Notes under the pieces: model-generated | Databases searched by the model: none | Told to the model about the DNA's origin: nothing | The model's input: only the letters and a program-made list of their open reading frames with translations | NCBI GenBank assembly: GCA_964608265.1 | Contig: CAZSNP010000008.1 | Span: 1 to 64,000, forward strand | DNA length: 64,000 nt | Source of the DNA: JANWXR01 sp964608265 | Lineage (GTDB): Bacteria > Chloroflexota > Anaerolineae > Anaerolineales > UBA6663 | Reading direction: 5' to 3' | Position numbers and translations under genes: made by a program | Shown here: positions 15,098-23,567 of the stretch, piece by piece | How the letters are laid out: every line of letters starts with the position of its first letter | How positions within the stretch are numbered: position 1 is the first letter of the stretch

Positions 15098-16117
15098 ATG
15101 TACCCGCCCATCCGGTCATTGCTCTTCCGCCTCGACCCCGAGCGCGCGCATGCCCTGACGCTGGCCGCGCTGCGTCTTCCGCTCGCCGAGGTGATCCTGC
15201 AGGCGCTGTTCGAGGTGAACGAGCCTCGCCTCGCGGTGGAGGCCTTCGGCGTTCGGTTCAGGAATCGCGTGGGATTGGCGGCGGGCTACGACAAGAACGG
15301 CGTCGCGGTGAATGGGCTGGCCGCGCTCGGCTTCGGCCACATCGAAGTGGGCACGGTGACGCGGCTGCCACAACCCGGCAACCCCAGGCCGCGCGTGCAT
15401 CGCGTCCCCGAGGCGCGGGCGGTGGTGAATGCGATGGGGTTTCCGAATGACGGGGTAGAGGCCTTGAGGGTAGCAAGTGGAAAGTGGAAAGTCGGCCCAC
15501 TTTCAACTCGCGACCCGCCACGGGTTGGGATTAACATCGGCAAAGGCAGGGACACGCCGCTCGAACGGGCCGCCGAGGATTACTGTGCGCTGCTCGAACG
15601 CGTCCATGACCGCGCCGACTACGTCGCCGTCAACCTCAGTAGCCCGAACACGCCCGGGCTGCGCCAGTTGCAGACGCGGGCCTTCATCGAGGAACTGTTG
15701 CGCGCAATCACAGCGACGCGTGACCGGTTGCCGAAACGTGTATCTTTGCTCGTCAAGCTCGCGCCGGATTTGACCGAGGCCGAGCTCGACGACGCGCTGG
15801 CCGCCGCGACGGCGTGCGGCATTGATGGCCTGATCGCCACCAACACAACGGTGAGCCGTGACGGGCTGCCCGGGCACGCCCAGGCGTTGAAAGGTGGGTT
15901 AAGCGGCGAGCCGCTGCGGGCGCGGGCGACGGAGGTGATTCGGTATCTCGCCCGCCGCACCGCGCTGCCCATCATCGGCGTGGGCGGCATCCTGTGCGCC
16001 GCCGACGCCGTCGAAAAACTCGACGCCGGCGCGACGCTGATTCAGGTTTACACGGGCATGATTTATAGCGGGCCGGGATTGGCAAAGTCAATCAATCTCA
16101 GATTGCGTGAGGCGTAA
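15098..16117 (+). CDS. pyrD: Dihydroorotate dehydrogenase, class 2 (quinone-linked)
   Basis: This FMN enzyme oxidises dihydroorotate to orotate with quinone as acceptor and is membrane-associated through its N-terminal helix. ATG 15098 (MYPPIRSLLFRLDPERAH) matches the family N-terminus. An in-frame GTG at 15056 overlaps the pyrFE stop and would add 14 residues, so the start is not certain. Motifs are GLAAGYDKNG, EVGTVTRLPQPGNPRPR, NAMGFPNDG, NLSSPNTPGLR, VKLAPDLT and IQVYTGMIYSGP. After GVEALR there is a short extra segment (nt 15475-15520) containing GAAAGT/ACTTTC arms, apparently another in-frame palindromic insertion in a loop. Confidence 0.94.
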   Translation: MYPPIRSLLFRLDPERAHALTLAALRLPLAEVILQALFEVNEPRLAVEAFGVRFRNRVGLAAGYDKNGVAVNGLAALGFGHIEVGTVTRLPQPGNPRPRVHRVPEARAVVNAMGFPNDGVEALRVASGKWKVGPLSTRDPPRVGINIGKGRDTPLERAAEDYCALLERVHDRADYVAVNLSSPNTPGLRQLQTRAFIEELLRAITATRDRLPKRVSLLVKLAPDLTEAELDDALAAATACGIDGLIATNTTVSRDGLPGHAQALKGGLSGEPLRARATEVIRYLARRTALPIIGVGGILCAADAVEKLDAGATLIQVYTGMIYSGPGLAKSINLRLREA

Positions 16118-16187
16118 TGCGTGAAACGTGATCGCGATCATTTCGGAATCGCGTTCCAGGACCAGGCCTGCGCCTTTCACGCATTAC
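16114..16187 (+). repeat. 13-bp inverted repeat in the pyrD-purH gap
   Basis: GTAATGCGTGAAA (16114-16126) and TTTCACGCATTAC (16175-16187) are perfect reverse complements, and the first arm includes the pyrD stop codon. A further TTTTACGTTTCACGTTTTACG-like run follows up to purH. No T-run is present, so an intercistronic RNA hairpin is likelier than a terminator. Confidence 0.65.
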
Positions 16188-16216
16188 GTTTTACGTTTCA
16201 CGTTTTACGAGACATC

Positions 16217-17734
16217 ATGAAAGCTCTCCTCTCCGTCCACGACAAGACCGGCCTGATCGAATTCGCGCGCGGGCTGCACGCGCTGGGCTGGCAGCTCATT
16301 GCCTCGGGCGGCACGGCGAAACTGCTGCGCGCTGACGCCCTGCCCGTCACCGAAGTCGCCGACTACACCGGCTCGCCCGAGATCCTCGGCGGGCGGGTGA
16401 AGACGCTGCACCCGGCCATCCACGCCGGGCTGCTGGCGCGCGCCACCGCCTCCGACCACGCCGATTTGCAGCGGCTCAACCTCGATTACATTGATCTGGT
16501 CGCCTGCAACCTCTATCCCTTCGAGCAGACGATTGCGAAGCCCGGCGTGACGTTGGCCGCGGCGATTGAAGACATTGATATCGGCGGGGTGACGCTCATC
16601 CGCGCGGCGGCGAAGAACCACGAGCGGGTGACGCTGGTATGTGACCCTGTTGATTATGAGGCAGTGTTGACCGAGATGAAAGCGGGGGGGCCGGGGGGCG
16701 GCGGCGGAGGGGTGAGTGGCGAGTTGCGGCGGCGGCTAGCGGTGAAAGGATTTGCGCTGACGGCGCGGTACGATGCGGCGATCACTCAATACCTCGACCC
16801 GAATCACCCATCCCCACTAACCCTTTATCCCGTGCAGCCACTGCGCTACGGCGAGAATCCGCACCAACGCGCCACGCTGTATGCCTTCGAGCCGGGCGGC
16901 GGGCCGTTGGGCGGGAAGGTGTTGCAGGGCAAGGAGCTGTCGTACAACAATCTGCTCGACCTCGATGCCGCGTGGCGCTGCGCCGTAAGCTACGCCACGC
17001 CGAGCCTCTGCATCGTCAAGCATCTCTCGCCGTGCGGGGTGGCTTCAGCGGCCACGCTGGCCGACGCGTACCGCGCCGCGTTCGAGTGTGACACCCGCTC
17101 GGCGTTCGGCGGCGTCATCGCCGGCAACCGCGCGTTCGATGGCGACACGGCGGCGGCGCTCGGCGAGTTGTTTGTCGAGGGCATCGCCGCGCCGGGCTTC
17201 ACTGACGAGGCGCGCGCGCTTCTGTCGAAGAAGAAGAATTGCCGGCTGGTCGAAATCCCTTCGCCCCACATCGAGCCGCGCCACGAACTGCGCACGATCA
17301 CGGGCGGACTGCTGAGGCAGGACGTTGACTTTGGCGATCCGGCCGGCAGCGAGTGGAGCGTAGCCAGCCGCCGCGCACCCACCGAGGCCGAATGGCAGGC
17401 GCTGCGTTTTGCATGGGTCGCGTGCCAGCACGTCAAGTCGAACGCCATTGTCTTCGCCCGCGGCACAGCAACCGTCGGCATCGGCGGCGGGCAGCCCAAC
17501 CGGGTGGATTGCGTCCGCCTTGCGGCCGAACGCGCCGGCGAAAAAGCGCGCGGCGCGGTGATGGCGTCCGACGCCTTCTTTCCGTTTCCCGATTCAATCG
17601 AGGTCGCCGCGCGCGCCGGCCTTACCGCCGTCATCCATCCGGGCGGTTCGGTGCGCGATGCGGACACGCTGGCGGCGGCGGACGCGGCGGGGATGGCGTT
17701 GGTCGTCACCGGCGTGCGTCACTTCCGGCATTGA
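16217..17734 (+). CDS. purH: Bifunctional AICAR transformylase / IMP cyclohydrolase
   Basis: This 505-residue enzyme carries out the last two steps of IMP synthesis. ATG 16217 (MKALLSVHDKTG) is the family start. The N-terminal cyclohydrolase domain shows SGGTAKLL, YTGSPEILGGRVKTLHP and DIGGVTLIRAAAKN. The C-terminal transformylase domain shows RYGENPHQRA, GKELSYNNLLDLDAAW, IVKHLSPCG and SDAFFPFPDS, and the end GVRHFRH is complete. A Gly-rich stretch at nt 16683-16711 (GGPGGGGGG) in the linker region is another GC-rich in-frame element. It follows the pyr genes, so purine and pyrimidine synthesis appear co-transcribed. Confidence 0.96.
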   Translation: MKALLSVHDKTGLIEFARGLHALGWQLIASGGTAKLLRADALPVTEVADYTGSPEILGGRVKTLHPAIHAGLLARATASDHADLQRLNLDYIDLVACNLYPFEQTIAKPGVTLAAAIEDIDIGGVTLIRAAAKNHERVTLVCDPVDYEAVLTEMKAGGPGGGGGGVSGELRRRLAVKGFALTARYDAAITQYLDPNHPSPLTLYPVQPLRYGENPHQRATLYAFEPGGGPLGGKVLQGKELSYNNLLDLDAAWRCAVSYATPSLCIVKHLSPCGVASAATLADAYRAAFECDTRSAFGGVIAGNRAFDGDTAAALGELFVEGIAAPGFTDEARALLSKKKNCRLVEIPSPHIEPRHELRTITGGLLRQDVDFGDPAGSEWSVASRRAPTEAEWQALRFAWVACQHVKSNAIVFARGTATVGIGGGQPNRVDCVRLAAERAGEKARGAVMASDAFFPFPDSIEVAARAGLTAVIHPGGSVRDADTLAAADAAGMALVVTGVRHFRH

Positions 17735-17764
17735 CGCGCTATAATCGGCGCAGGAGAGTTCGCT

Positions 17765-18439
17765 ATGACGGAGCAAGTGATTGAGATTCAGACCGAGCTT
17801 TCGCGCCGGCGGGCAACGTATGAGGAATACCAGGCCCTGCCTCAATCCACGCATCTCGTCGAATGGGTGGAAGGGGAGATCATCGAGTATATGCCTCCAA
17901 CGATCACGCATCAAGACCTGGTGAGCTATCTGACAACTTTGCTACGGCTGTTCGCAGACTTTCTCGGCCTCGGCAAAGTGATGTCCGCGCCGACCGAGAT
18001 GCGCTGCCGTTCCGGTGGCAACTCGCGCGAGCCGGATGTGCTGTTCGTCGCGCAGGAGCACCTGGCGCGCGTGGCCAACGACCGGCGAATCGAAGGCCCG
18101 GCTGATCTCGTCATCGAAATCATCTCCGCCGACAGCGTCGCGCGCGACCTGGATGAGAAGTTCGTCGAATACCAGGAGTGCGGCGTGCCGGAGTATTGGG
18201 TGATTGATCCGCGCCCCGACCGCCAGCGCGCCTTTTTCTACCAGCGCGACACGCGCGGCCAGTTTGAGCTCATCAAGCCCGAAGCGGACGGCGTCTATCG
18301 TTCGCGCCTGATTCCGGGCTTCTGGCTCAAGGTAACCTGGCTGTGGGAGAAGCCGGATGCCTTGCTCGCGGTCGGAGAGATTCTCAACTTGCCGGCGGAG
18401 ACCCGAGCGCAATTGCGCGCCCACAAGGCTGGCGGCTGA
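17765..18439 (+). CDS. Uma2-family (DUF820) restriction-endonuclease-like protein
   Basis: This 224-residue protein has the PD-(D/E)xK fold typical of the Uma2 family: TYEEYQAL at the start, HLVEWVEGEIIEYMPP, then REPDVLFV and LVIEIISADSVARDLDEKFVEYQECGV... carrying the Asp and Glu metal-site residues, and VPEYWVIDP. Family function is unknown; the nuclease fold is predicted by comparison. AGGAGAG (17752-17758) precedes the start and a TATAAT box lies at 17740-17745, so it may have its own promoter just after purH. A hairpin separates it from guaB. Confidence 0.85.
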   Translation: MTEQVIEIQTELSRRRATYEEYQALPQSTHLVEWVEGEIIEYMPPTITHQDLVSYLTTLLRLFADFLGLGKVMSAPTEMRCRSGGNSREPDVLFVAQEHLARVANDRRIEGPADLVIEIISADSVARDLDEKFVEYQECGVPEYWVIDPRPDRQRAFFYQRDTRGQFELIKPEADGVYRSRLIPGFWLKVTWLWEKPDALLAVGEILNLPAETRAQLRAHKAGG

Positions 18440-18450
18440 CGGGGCCGCGG

Positions 18451-18484
18451 ACGACCGGCGTCACACGACGCCGGTTGTCTTTCG
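18451..18484 (+). terminator. Hairpin terminator between the Uma2 gene and guaB
   Basis: A 12-bp stem (18451-18462 with 18467-18478, one G-T pair) with loop ACAC is followed by CTTTC. The T-run is weak, so it may act partly as an attenuator for guaB. Confidence 0.6.
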
Positions 18485-18499
18485 GAGCCAGGAGATCGC

Positions 18500-19996
18500 A
18501 TGAACGAGAAGCTATTCGATACCTTTGAGTCCCTCACCTTTGACGATGTGCTCATCGTACCCGGCTACAGCGACGTGCTGCCCGATGCGGTCGAGGTGCG
18601 CGCCCGGCTCACCGACGGCATCCGCCTCAACATCCCCGTGCTCTCGGCGGCGATGGATACGGTGACCGAGGCGCGGCTGGCGATTGCGCTGGCGCGCGAG
18701 GGCGGGCTGGGCATCATCCATCGCAACCTCTCGCCCGAGCAGCAGGCCGCCGAAGTGGAGAAGGTCAAACGCTCCGAGTCGGGCATGATCAGCGACCCGG
18801 TGACCCTGGCGCCCACGGCCACCATCCGCGAGGCCGAAGCGCTGATGGAGCAGTATCACATCAGCGGCGTCCCCATCACCGAACGCGCCAGCGGCAGGCT
18901 GCTCGGCATCCTCACCAACCGCGATATCCGTTTCACCGCGCAGGCCGACCTCGGGCGGCCGGTGGTGGATTTCATGACCAACGGCGCGCTCATCACCGCG
19001 CCGGTCGGCACCACGCTGGACGAGGCGCAGAGTCTGTTGCAGGAGCACCGCATCGAGAAACTGCCGCTGGTGGATGACAGCGGCGTGTTGAAGGGCCTGA
19101 TCACGGTGAAGGATATTCAGAAGAAACGAGACTACCCGAACGCGGCCACCGACGCGCGCGGGCGGCTGCTGGCCGGTGCAGCCGTCGGCGTGGGGGCGGA
19201 TTTGGAAGCGCGCGTCGAGCAGCTGGTGGCCTGCGGCGTGGACGCCGTCGCGGTGGACACCGCGCACGGACACACGGCCGGCGTCCTGCGCGCGGTGCAG
19301 CGCATCAAGCATCACTGGCCCGGGCTGCCGGTCTTCGCCGGCAACGTCGTCACCGCCGAGGGCACCGAGGCGTTGATTGACGCCGGAGCGGATGTGGTCA
19401 AGGTCGGCGTGGGCGCGGGGTCCATCTGCACCACGCGCATCATCTCGGGCGCGGGCATGCCGCAGATGACGGCCATCCACGAATGTGCACGCGCCGCCCG
19501 CCGGCGGGGCGTGCCCGTCATCGCCGACGGCGGCATCAAGTACAGCGGCGATATCGTGAAGGCGATAGTGGCCGGCGCGGAGGCGGTGATGCTCGGCAGC
19601 CTGCTGGCGGGGTTGGATGAAGCGCCGGGCGACATCGTCCTGTACGAGGGGCGGCGCTACAAGGAATATCGCGGCATGGGCAGCCTCGGCGCGATGCAGG
19701 GCTTTGGCAAGGATCGGTACGGCAGCGGGCAGGGCGCGTTCGCGCGCGAACGGGGCAACAAGCTCGTGCCTGAGGGAGTCGAGGCGCTCGCCGCGTACAA
19801 AGGCTTCCTGCGCGATGCGGTCTTTCAGCTCATCGGCGGGTTGCGCTCGGGGATGGGGTACGCCGGCGCGGCGAACCTCAACGATTTGCGGACGAAGACC
19901 CGCCTCACCCGCATCACCCACGCCGGATTGATCGAGAGCCATCCGCACAGCGTGATGGTGACGCGCGAGGCGCCGAACTATCAGCGCGGGCGTTGA
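18500..19996 (+). CDS. guaB: Inosine-5'-monophosphate dehydrogenase
   Basis: This 498-residue enzyme catalyses NAD-dependent oxidation of IMP to XMP, the committed step to GMP. The N-terminal catalytic segment has LTFDDVLIVPGYSDV and AAMDTVTEARLAIAL. Two CBS domains lie at about residues 95-215, and the catalytic core resumes afterwards with the active-site loop GAGSICTTR (Cys310). DGGIKYSGDIVKAI, YRGMGSLGAM and the flap before LVPEGVEA are present. CAGGAG precedes ATG 18500. It uses the IMP made by purH, encoded about 0.8 kb upstream. A bidirectional terminator follows. Confidence 0.97.
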   Translation: MNEKLFDTFESLTFDDVLIVPGYSDVLPDAVEVRARLTDGIRLNIPVLSAAMDTVTEARLAIALAREGGLGIIHRNLSPEQQAAEVEKVKRSESGMISDPVTLAPTATIREAEALMEQYHISGVPITERASGRLLGILTNRDIRFTAQADLGRPVVDFMTNGALITAPVGTTLDEAQSLLQEHRIEKLPLVDDSGVLKGLITVKDIQKKRDYPNAATDARGRLLAGAAVGVGADLEARVEQLVACGVDAVAVDTAHGHTAGVLRAVQRIKHHWPGLPVFAGNVVTAEGTEALIDAGADVVKVGVGAGSICTTRIISGAGMPQMTAIHECARAARRRGVPVIADGGIKYSGDIVKAIVAGAEAVMLGSLLAGLDEAPGDIVLYEGRRYKEYRGMGSLGAMQGFGKDRYGSGQGAFARERGNKLVPEGVEALAAYKGFLRDAVFQLIGGLRSGMGYAGAANLNDLRTKTRLTRITHAGLIESHPHSVMVTREAPNYQRGR

Positions 19997-20025
19997 TGAC
20001 TGAAGACTGATGACGGTGCACGAAT

Positions 20026-20061
20026 GCAAACCGCTCCGGGCCGAGGCTCGGAGCGGTTTGC
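20026..20061. terminator. Bidirectional terminator between converging guaB and lipoprotein genes
   Basis: A perfect 13-bp stem (20026-20038 with 20049-20061) has a 10-nt loop and lies between two convergent genes. GTGCAC motifs flank it on both sides. Confidence 0.75.
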
Positions 20062-20086
20062 TATCTCGGACGATTGGTGCACTCGT

Positions 20087-21568
20087 TTATTGAACTGTCG
20101 TCGTCAACACCAATTGCGGCGCAATATTGCCGTTGAGCCCGGAACGGAACGTAAGCGTGGTCGAGTCGAGGGTGCCACTCGCCTGACCCGCCGGGACTTC
20201 GATGGTTACGGTGATGGTCACGCTTTGCCCCGCCGCAACGGTGATGGGCGAGACCGGGTTGAGCGTCACATTCCAGCCATTGCCGCTGACGGACGTTACC
20301 GTCACCGTGTCGGTGAAGGCGCCGAGGTTGTTCAAGTTGACGGTGTACATAGCGGTGCCCGGAGAGGGGACGGTTTGAACACTGTTCGGCGTCGAGACGG
20401 TGAGGTTGGCAATCAAGCTCACCGACGTCGTCATGTTCGCCGAGGCGAACTTCGTGCTGTCGCCCTGCGAAGTCACCGTGAGCAATTGTGAGGTCGGGCC
20501 TGAGGCCGTGCCGAGCGGGATGTTGACCGTGACCGTGACGGTTGCCGACGCGTTAGGTGCGAGGTTGGCCAATGTGGCGGCGCTCACGGTCGGCGTCAAT
20601 TGACCCGAAGCCACGACGTTGAACGAGTCCACTGCCGCGCCGGTGTTCTGCACCGTGAAGACATACTGAACCGCCGTGCCGGGGTTGCCGCTCTGCGCGG
20701 CGCTGGGCGGGGAAATGCTCACCGCCCGCACCGGCGTCGCCGTCGGCGTGAAGGTCTGGGTGGGCGTGTTCGTCACCGTCGGCGTGACTGTGACTGAGCC
20801 GGTCGGCGTGGCGGTCGGTGTGCTCGTAATGGTCGGGGTGTTCGTCACCGTCGGCGTGCGGGTGACGGTGCGCGTGGCCGAGGCCGTCGGCGGGACGAGT
20901 GTCCGGGTGCGGGTCGGCACACCGGTGCGCGTGGCGGTGCCCGTCGTCGTCGGCGTCGGAGTGATGGTGGGCGTGGGCGTGTTCGTCGGCGTCGGCGGCA
21001 GGCTGTCGTCCCAGCCGAAGTTCACGTTGCCGGTCACCTCGCCCGCGGAGGCCGCGGCCAGTTGCCCGGCCGCCCCGCGTTTGTCGGCCACCTCCGGAAA
21101 GGTCCAGCCGCCATTGGCCAGCGCGGGATTGTCGGCCGGATTGATCGAGACGCAGTATGTGCCCGGCCCGATGTTGTCGAAGCGATAGATGCCCGCCGCA
21201 TCTGTGCGCACGACGGCCAGCCCAACCGACGGGCACTGGCCCGCGCCGAGGTTGACGGCGATCCCGCTCAACGGAGTCTCCCCGTCCTCAAACAGGCCGT
21301 TGCCCTGAAACAGGCCGTTGGCCGAGGTCCTGCACAATGGCGTGGACTCGTTCCCGGCTGGGCACAAATCCCGCCACACCCGCCCGGTGAGCGCGCCCTG
21401 AAAAGCCTGCGGCGACGGGCTGGGCGGCGGCGGCGTGTCGCTCGGCGGCGGCGGCGCGAGGGTGGGGATGGTGGTCGGGATTGGCTCGAGGTCGAAAATC
21501 ACATCACACGCGGCGAGCGCAAGACTCACCGCCAATAATGCGAGCCAACGCAGTCTGAGTTGCGGCAT
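20087..21568 (-). CDS. Surface lipoprotein with SdrD-B-like domain, Thr/Pro-rich linker and two Ig-like repeats
   Basis: This 493-residue protein starts MPQLRLRWLALL and has a lipobox LAAC (Cys near residue 20), so it is a predicted lipoprotein. A short Pro-rich spacer leads to a SdrD-B/CNA-B-like domain (about 45-165) with NGLFQGNGLFEDGETPLSGI and GIYRFDNIGPGTYCVSI. A long linker (about 170-265) of T-P-T-x-T-P repeats follows. The C-terminus has two beta-sandwich domains of NEW3/CARDB type, each about 110 residues. Upstream in-frame codons to 21679 lack a signal sequence, so ATG 21568 is preferred. Its role is probably structural or adhesive at the cell surface; no enzyme motif is seen. Confidence 0.8.
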   Translation of the reverse strand: MPQLRLRWLALLAVSLALAACDVIFDLEPIPTTIPTLAPPPPSDTPPPPSPSPQAFQGALTGRVWRDLCPAGNESTPLCRTSANGLFQGNGLFEDGETPLSGIAVNLGAGQCPSVGLAVVRTDAAGIYRFDNIGPGTYCVSINPADNPALANGGWTFPEVADKRGAAGQLAAASAGEVTGNVNFGWDDSLPPTPTNTPTPTITPTPTTTGTATRTGVPTRTRTLVPPTASATRTVTRTPTVTNTPTITSTPTATPTGSVTVTPTVTNTPTQTFTPTATPVRAVSISPPSAAQSGNPGTAVQYVFTVQNTGAAVDSFNVVASGQLTPTVSAATLANLAPNASATVTVTVNIPLGTASGPTSQLLTVTSQGDSTKFASANMTTSVSLIANLTVSTPNSVQTVPSPGTAMYTVNLNNLGAFTDTVTVTSVSGNGWNVTLNPVSPITVAAGQSVTITVTIEVPAGQASGTLDSTTLTFRSGLNGNIAPQLVLTTTVQ

Positions 21569-21667
21569 AACGGTTTCTCGTTTCGGTTGGTGGCTCAATC
21601 TTACTCTCAAATCCATTTCGCGCCACTGTCCACCAACATCGTGCGTCGGAGGGGAGAGGCGAGCGGA

Positions 21668-21673
21668 TATAAT
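21668..21673 (+). promoter_or_regulatory. TATAAT box upstream of the Sua5 gene
   Basis: A perfect TATAAT ends 14 nt before ATG 21688. No clear -35 hexamer and no Shine-Dalgarno are present, so the transcript leader would be very short. Confidence 0.4.
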
Positions 21674-21687
21674 CGCCATCGAATCCG

Positions 21688-22710
21688 ATGAAGACTCAAG
21701 TCATGCTCCCCGATACCGCCGCGGTTGCCCTGGCGGCTGAGGTGATTCGCGCCGGTGGATTGGTCGCCTTCCCGACCGAAACGGTATACGGCCTGGGCGC
21801 CGCTGCGCTGCGGGCCGAGGCGGTGCGCGGCATCTTCACGGCCAAGGGCCGTCCGGCGACTGACCCGCTCATCGTTCATTTGCACGAGACGAGCCAGGCC
21901 CGCGACGTTGCGGTCGCGTTTCCTCCGCCGGCGCAAACGCTGGCCGAGGCGTTCTGGCCCGGCCCGCTTACGTTGGTGTTGCCGCGCGGCCCACGCGTGC
22001 CGCCCGAGGTCACGGCCGGGCGCGACACCGTGGCCGTGCGCGTCCCGGCGCACCCCGTCGCGCGCGCGCTGCTGCGCGCCGCTGCGGCGCCGATTGCCGC
22101 GCCGAGCGCCAATCGCTTCGGCCGCCCCAGCCCCACCACCGCGCAGCACGTGCTCGACGACCTCGATGGCTTGATTGACCTGGTGCTCGATGCCGGGCCG
22201 GTGACCATCGGCCTCGAGTCGACGATTGTGGATGTGACCCAAAGCCCGCCCGCCATCCTGCGGCCCGGTGGCCTTTCGCTCGAGGCGTTGCGGGCCGTCG
22301 CGCCCGAGATCGTTGTGCGCGAACGCTATCTGCCCACCGACAGCACGGCCGATGCGCCGGGGATGTTCCTCAAGCATTACGCCCCGCGCGCCGAGCTGCG
22401 GCTGTTGGAGGGTCAGCGCGCGGCGGTGCTGGCGCAGATGCGGTCGCTGGCGGATGAAGGGGTGGGGATTCTGGCGACGGATGAGGATGCGGCAGCGTTC
22501 GTGTCCACGCAGGCGTTGATCGAGCGCCTCGGGCCGGGGAGCGATGCGGCGGCCGTGGGTCGCCGGTTGTTCGCCGGCCTGCGCGCCCTCGATCAACGCG
22601 GCGCAACCGTCATCTTTGCGCGGCTGCCCGAGGGCGAGGGGTTGTGGCGCGCCATCCGCGACCGGCTGTATCGCGCTGCGGAAGGGCGCGTCATTCAAGT
22701 GGCCGGATGA
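21688..22710 (+). CDS. L-threonylcarbamoyladenylate synthase (Sua5 type)
   Basis: The enzyme makes threonylcarbamoyl-AMP from threonine, bicarbonate and ATP for tRNA t6A37 modification. The N-terminal YrdC domain (about 1-200) has AFPTETVYGLGA, TAKGRPATDPL, FWPGPLTLVLPR, PIAAPSANRFGRPSPT and ESTIVDV. A C-terminal Sua5 domain (about 225-340), linked by ADAPGMFLKHYAPRAE, makes it the long form of the family. A second ATG at 21703 (MLPDTAAV) is an alternative start. Its stop codon overlaps the ATG of the following pentapeptide-repeat gene as ATGA. Confidence 0.93.
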   Translation: MKTQVMLPDTAAVALAAEVIRAGGLVAFPTETVYGLGAAALRAEAVRGIFTAKGRPATDPLIVHLHETSQARDVAVAFPPPAQTLAEAFWPGPLTLVLPRGPRVPPEVTAGRDTVAVRVPAHPVARALLRAAAAPIAAPSANRFGRPSPTTAQHVLDDLDGLIDLVLDAGPVTIGLESTIVDVTQSPPAILRPGGLSLEALRAVAPEIVVRERYLPTDSTADAPGMFLKHYAPRAELRLLEGQRAAVLAQMRSLADEGVGILATDEDAAAFVSTQALIERLGPGSDAAAVGRRLFAGLRALDQRGATVIFARLPEGEGLWRAIRDRLYRAAEGRVIQVAG

Positions 22711-23073
22711 AGCCCAGCGTGCAACCTCCCAGGCTACCGCGCCCATTGCGCCCGGCCCCGCTCGAGGCGCTGGCGGCTCACGCCGAAGACATCGCCGTCA
22801 CGATCAATGGCAGCGATGCCTCAGGGCAGAGGCAACCTGATCGGCGCCTCATTCGAGGGCGCTGATCTCACCGGCGCAGGCTTCAAGGATTGCGACCTCA
22901 CCGGGGCCGACTTGCGCTCCGCCAAACTCAAGGGCGCTGACCCGCGCGGCTCGGTGATCAACGGCATGCAGGTTGGCACGCGGGAGTTGCACGGGATGGT
23001 GATTGACCGCACGCAGGCCACGCCGGTGGCGACGTTGCTCGGCTTGATCCTCAAAGACGAGGCTGAGGCGTAG
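22707..23073 (+). pseudogene. Pentapeptide-repeat protein gene, apparently frameshifted
   Basis: ATG 22707 overlaps the upstream stop (ATGA), which suggests translational coupling. This frame reads MKPSVQPPRLPRPLRPAP...ITINGSDASGQ and then loses similarity and ends at 22865. A second frame, open to 23073, carries the pentapeptide repeats ASFEGADLTGAGFKDCDLTG (A(D/N)LxG pattern). Removing about one base near 22826-22832 would join them into a single protein of roughly 120 residues. It could be a decayed gene, a sequencing error, or a separate 88-residue gene starting at ATG 22807. Pentapeptide-repeat proteins form right-handed quadrilateral helices of varied function. Confidence 0.6.
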
Positions 23074-23077
23074 ACGG

Positions 23078-23557
23078 TCAGCGGGCCGCCTCGGTCGGCG
23101 TGCGCACCTCAATCGTCAACGTCAACTGGCCTTTGTTGTCGCCGAGCAAATCATCGTTGATGCGGAAATACAATCGCCCGGCCTCGGTGGCAACGACCGT
23201 CGTCCAGCGACCCACATAAAACGGCGCGCCGTCGCCGATGCGGCCCAACAACACGCCGCCGTCCTCCCCTCTCAGCGGGTATGTCGCCACCGTCACCGGC
23301 CGCCCGCCCCCCTCCGGCCCGTGCAGCCCGACGAAGGGCGAATACTGCCACTCCCCCTCGGCCTGAACGGTGATGACATCGCCCTCCTTCACGTCGAGGC
23401 CCGCCGACTGCCACTGCCGATACGCGTAGATCGTCGTCGGGCTGAGGCGCGTGTGCGGGCCGGGCGCCCACTCGTGCGGGCGCAGGAACAACGTCGCGCC
23501 GCACAGCGCCGCAGGGACGAGCAACACCCACAGCAGCGGCATCCGTTGCAGCTTCAT
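23078..23557 (-). CDS. Exported protein with PA-IL (LecA)-like lectin domain
   Basis: This 159-residue protein has an N-terminal signal or anchor helix (MKLQRMPLLWVLLVPAALC). A domain resembling the PA-IL galactophilic lectin of Pseudomonas follows. EGDVITVQAEGEW, a glycine/proline loop, LLGRIGDG, then GRLYFRINDDLLGDNKGQ fit its calcium- and sugar-binding C-terminal strand pattern (ND...DN). I chose ATG 23557 because AGGAG precedes it and it starts 10 nt after the SPFH gene stop, so the two are probably one operon. Galactose binding is plausible but not certain, because PA-IL-like domains also occur in non-lectin contexts. Confidence 0.7.
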   Translation of the reverse strand: MKLQRMPLLWVLLVPAALCGATLFLRPHEWAPGPHTRLSPTTIYAYRQWQSAGLDVKEGDVITVQAEGEWQYSPFVGLHGPEGGGRPVTVATYPLRGEDGGVLLGRIGDGAPFYVGRWTTVVATEAGRLYFRINDDLLGDNKGQLTLTIEVRTPTEAAR

Positions 23558-23567
23558 AGCTCGACTC

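Noticed and set aside
18512..20029. Antisense frame covering guaB
   Set aside because: guaB is complete with its active-site loop; the antisense frame has no motif.
20740..21000. Repetitive GTCGGCGTG tract as a DNA-level repeat array
   Set aside because: On the minus strand it encodes the Thr/Pro-rich linker of a lipoprotein and needs no other explanation.
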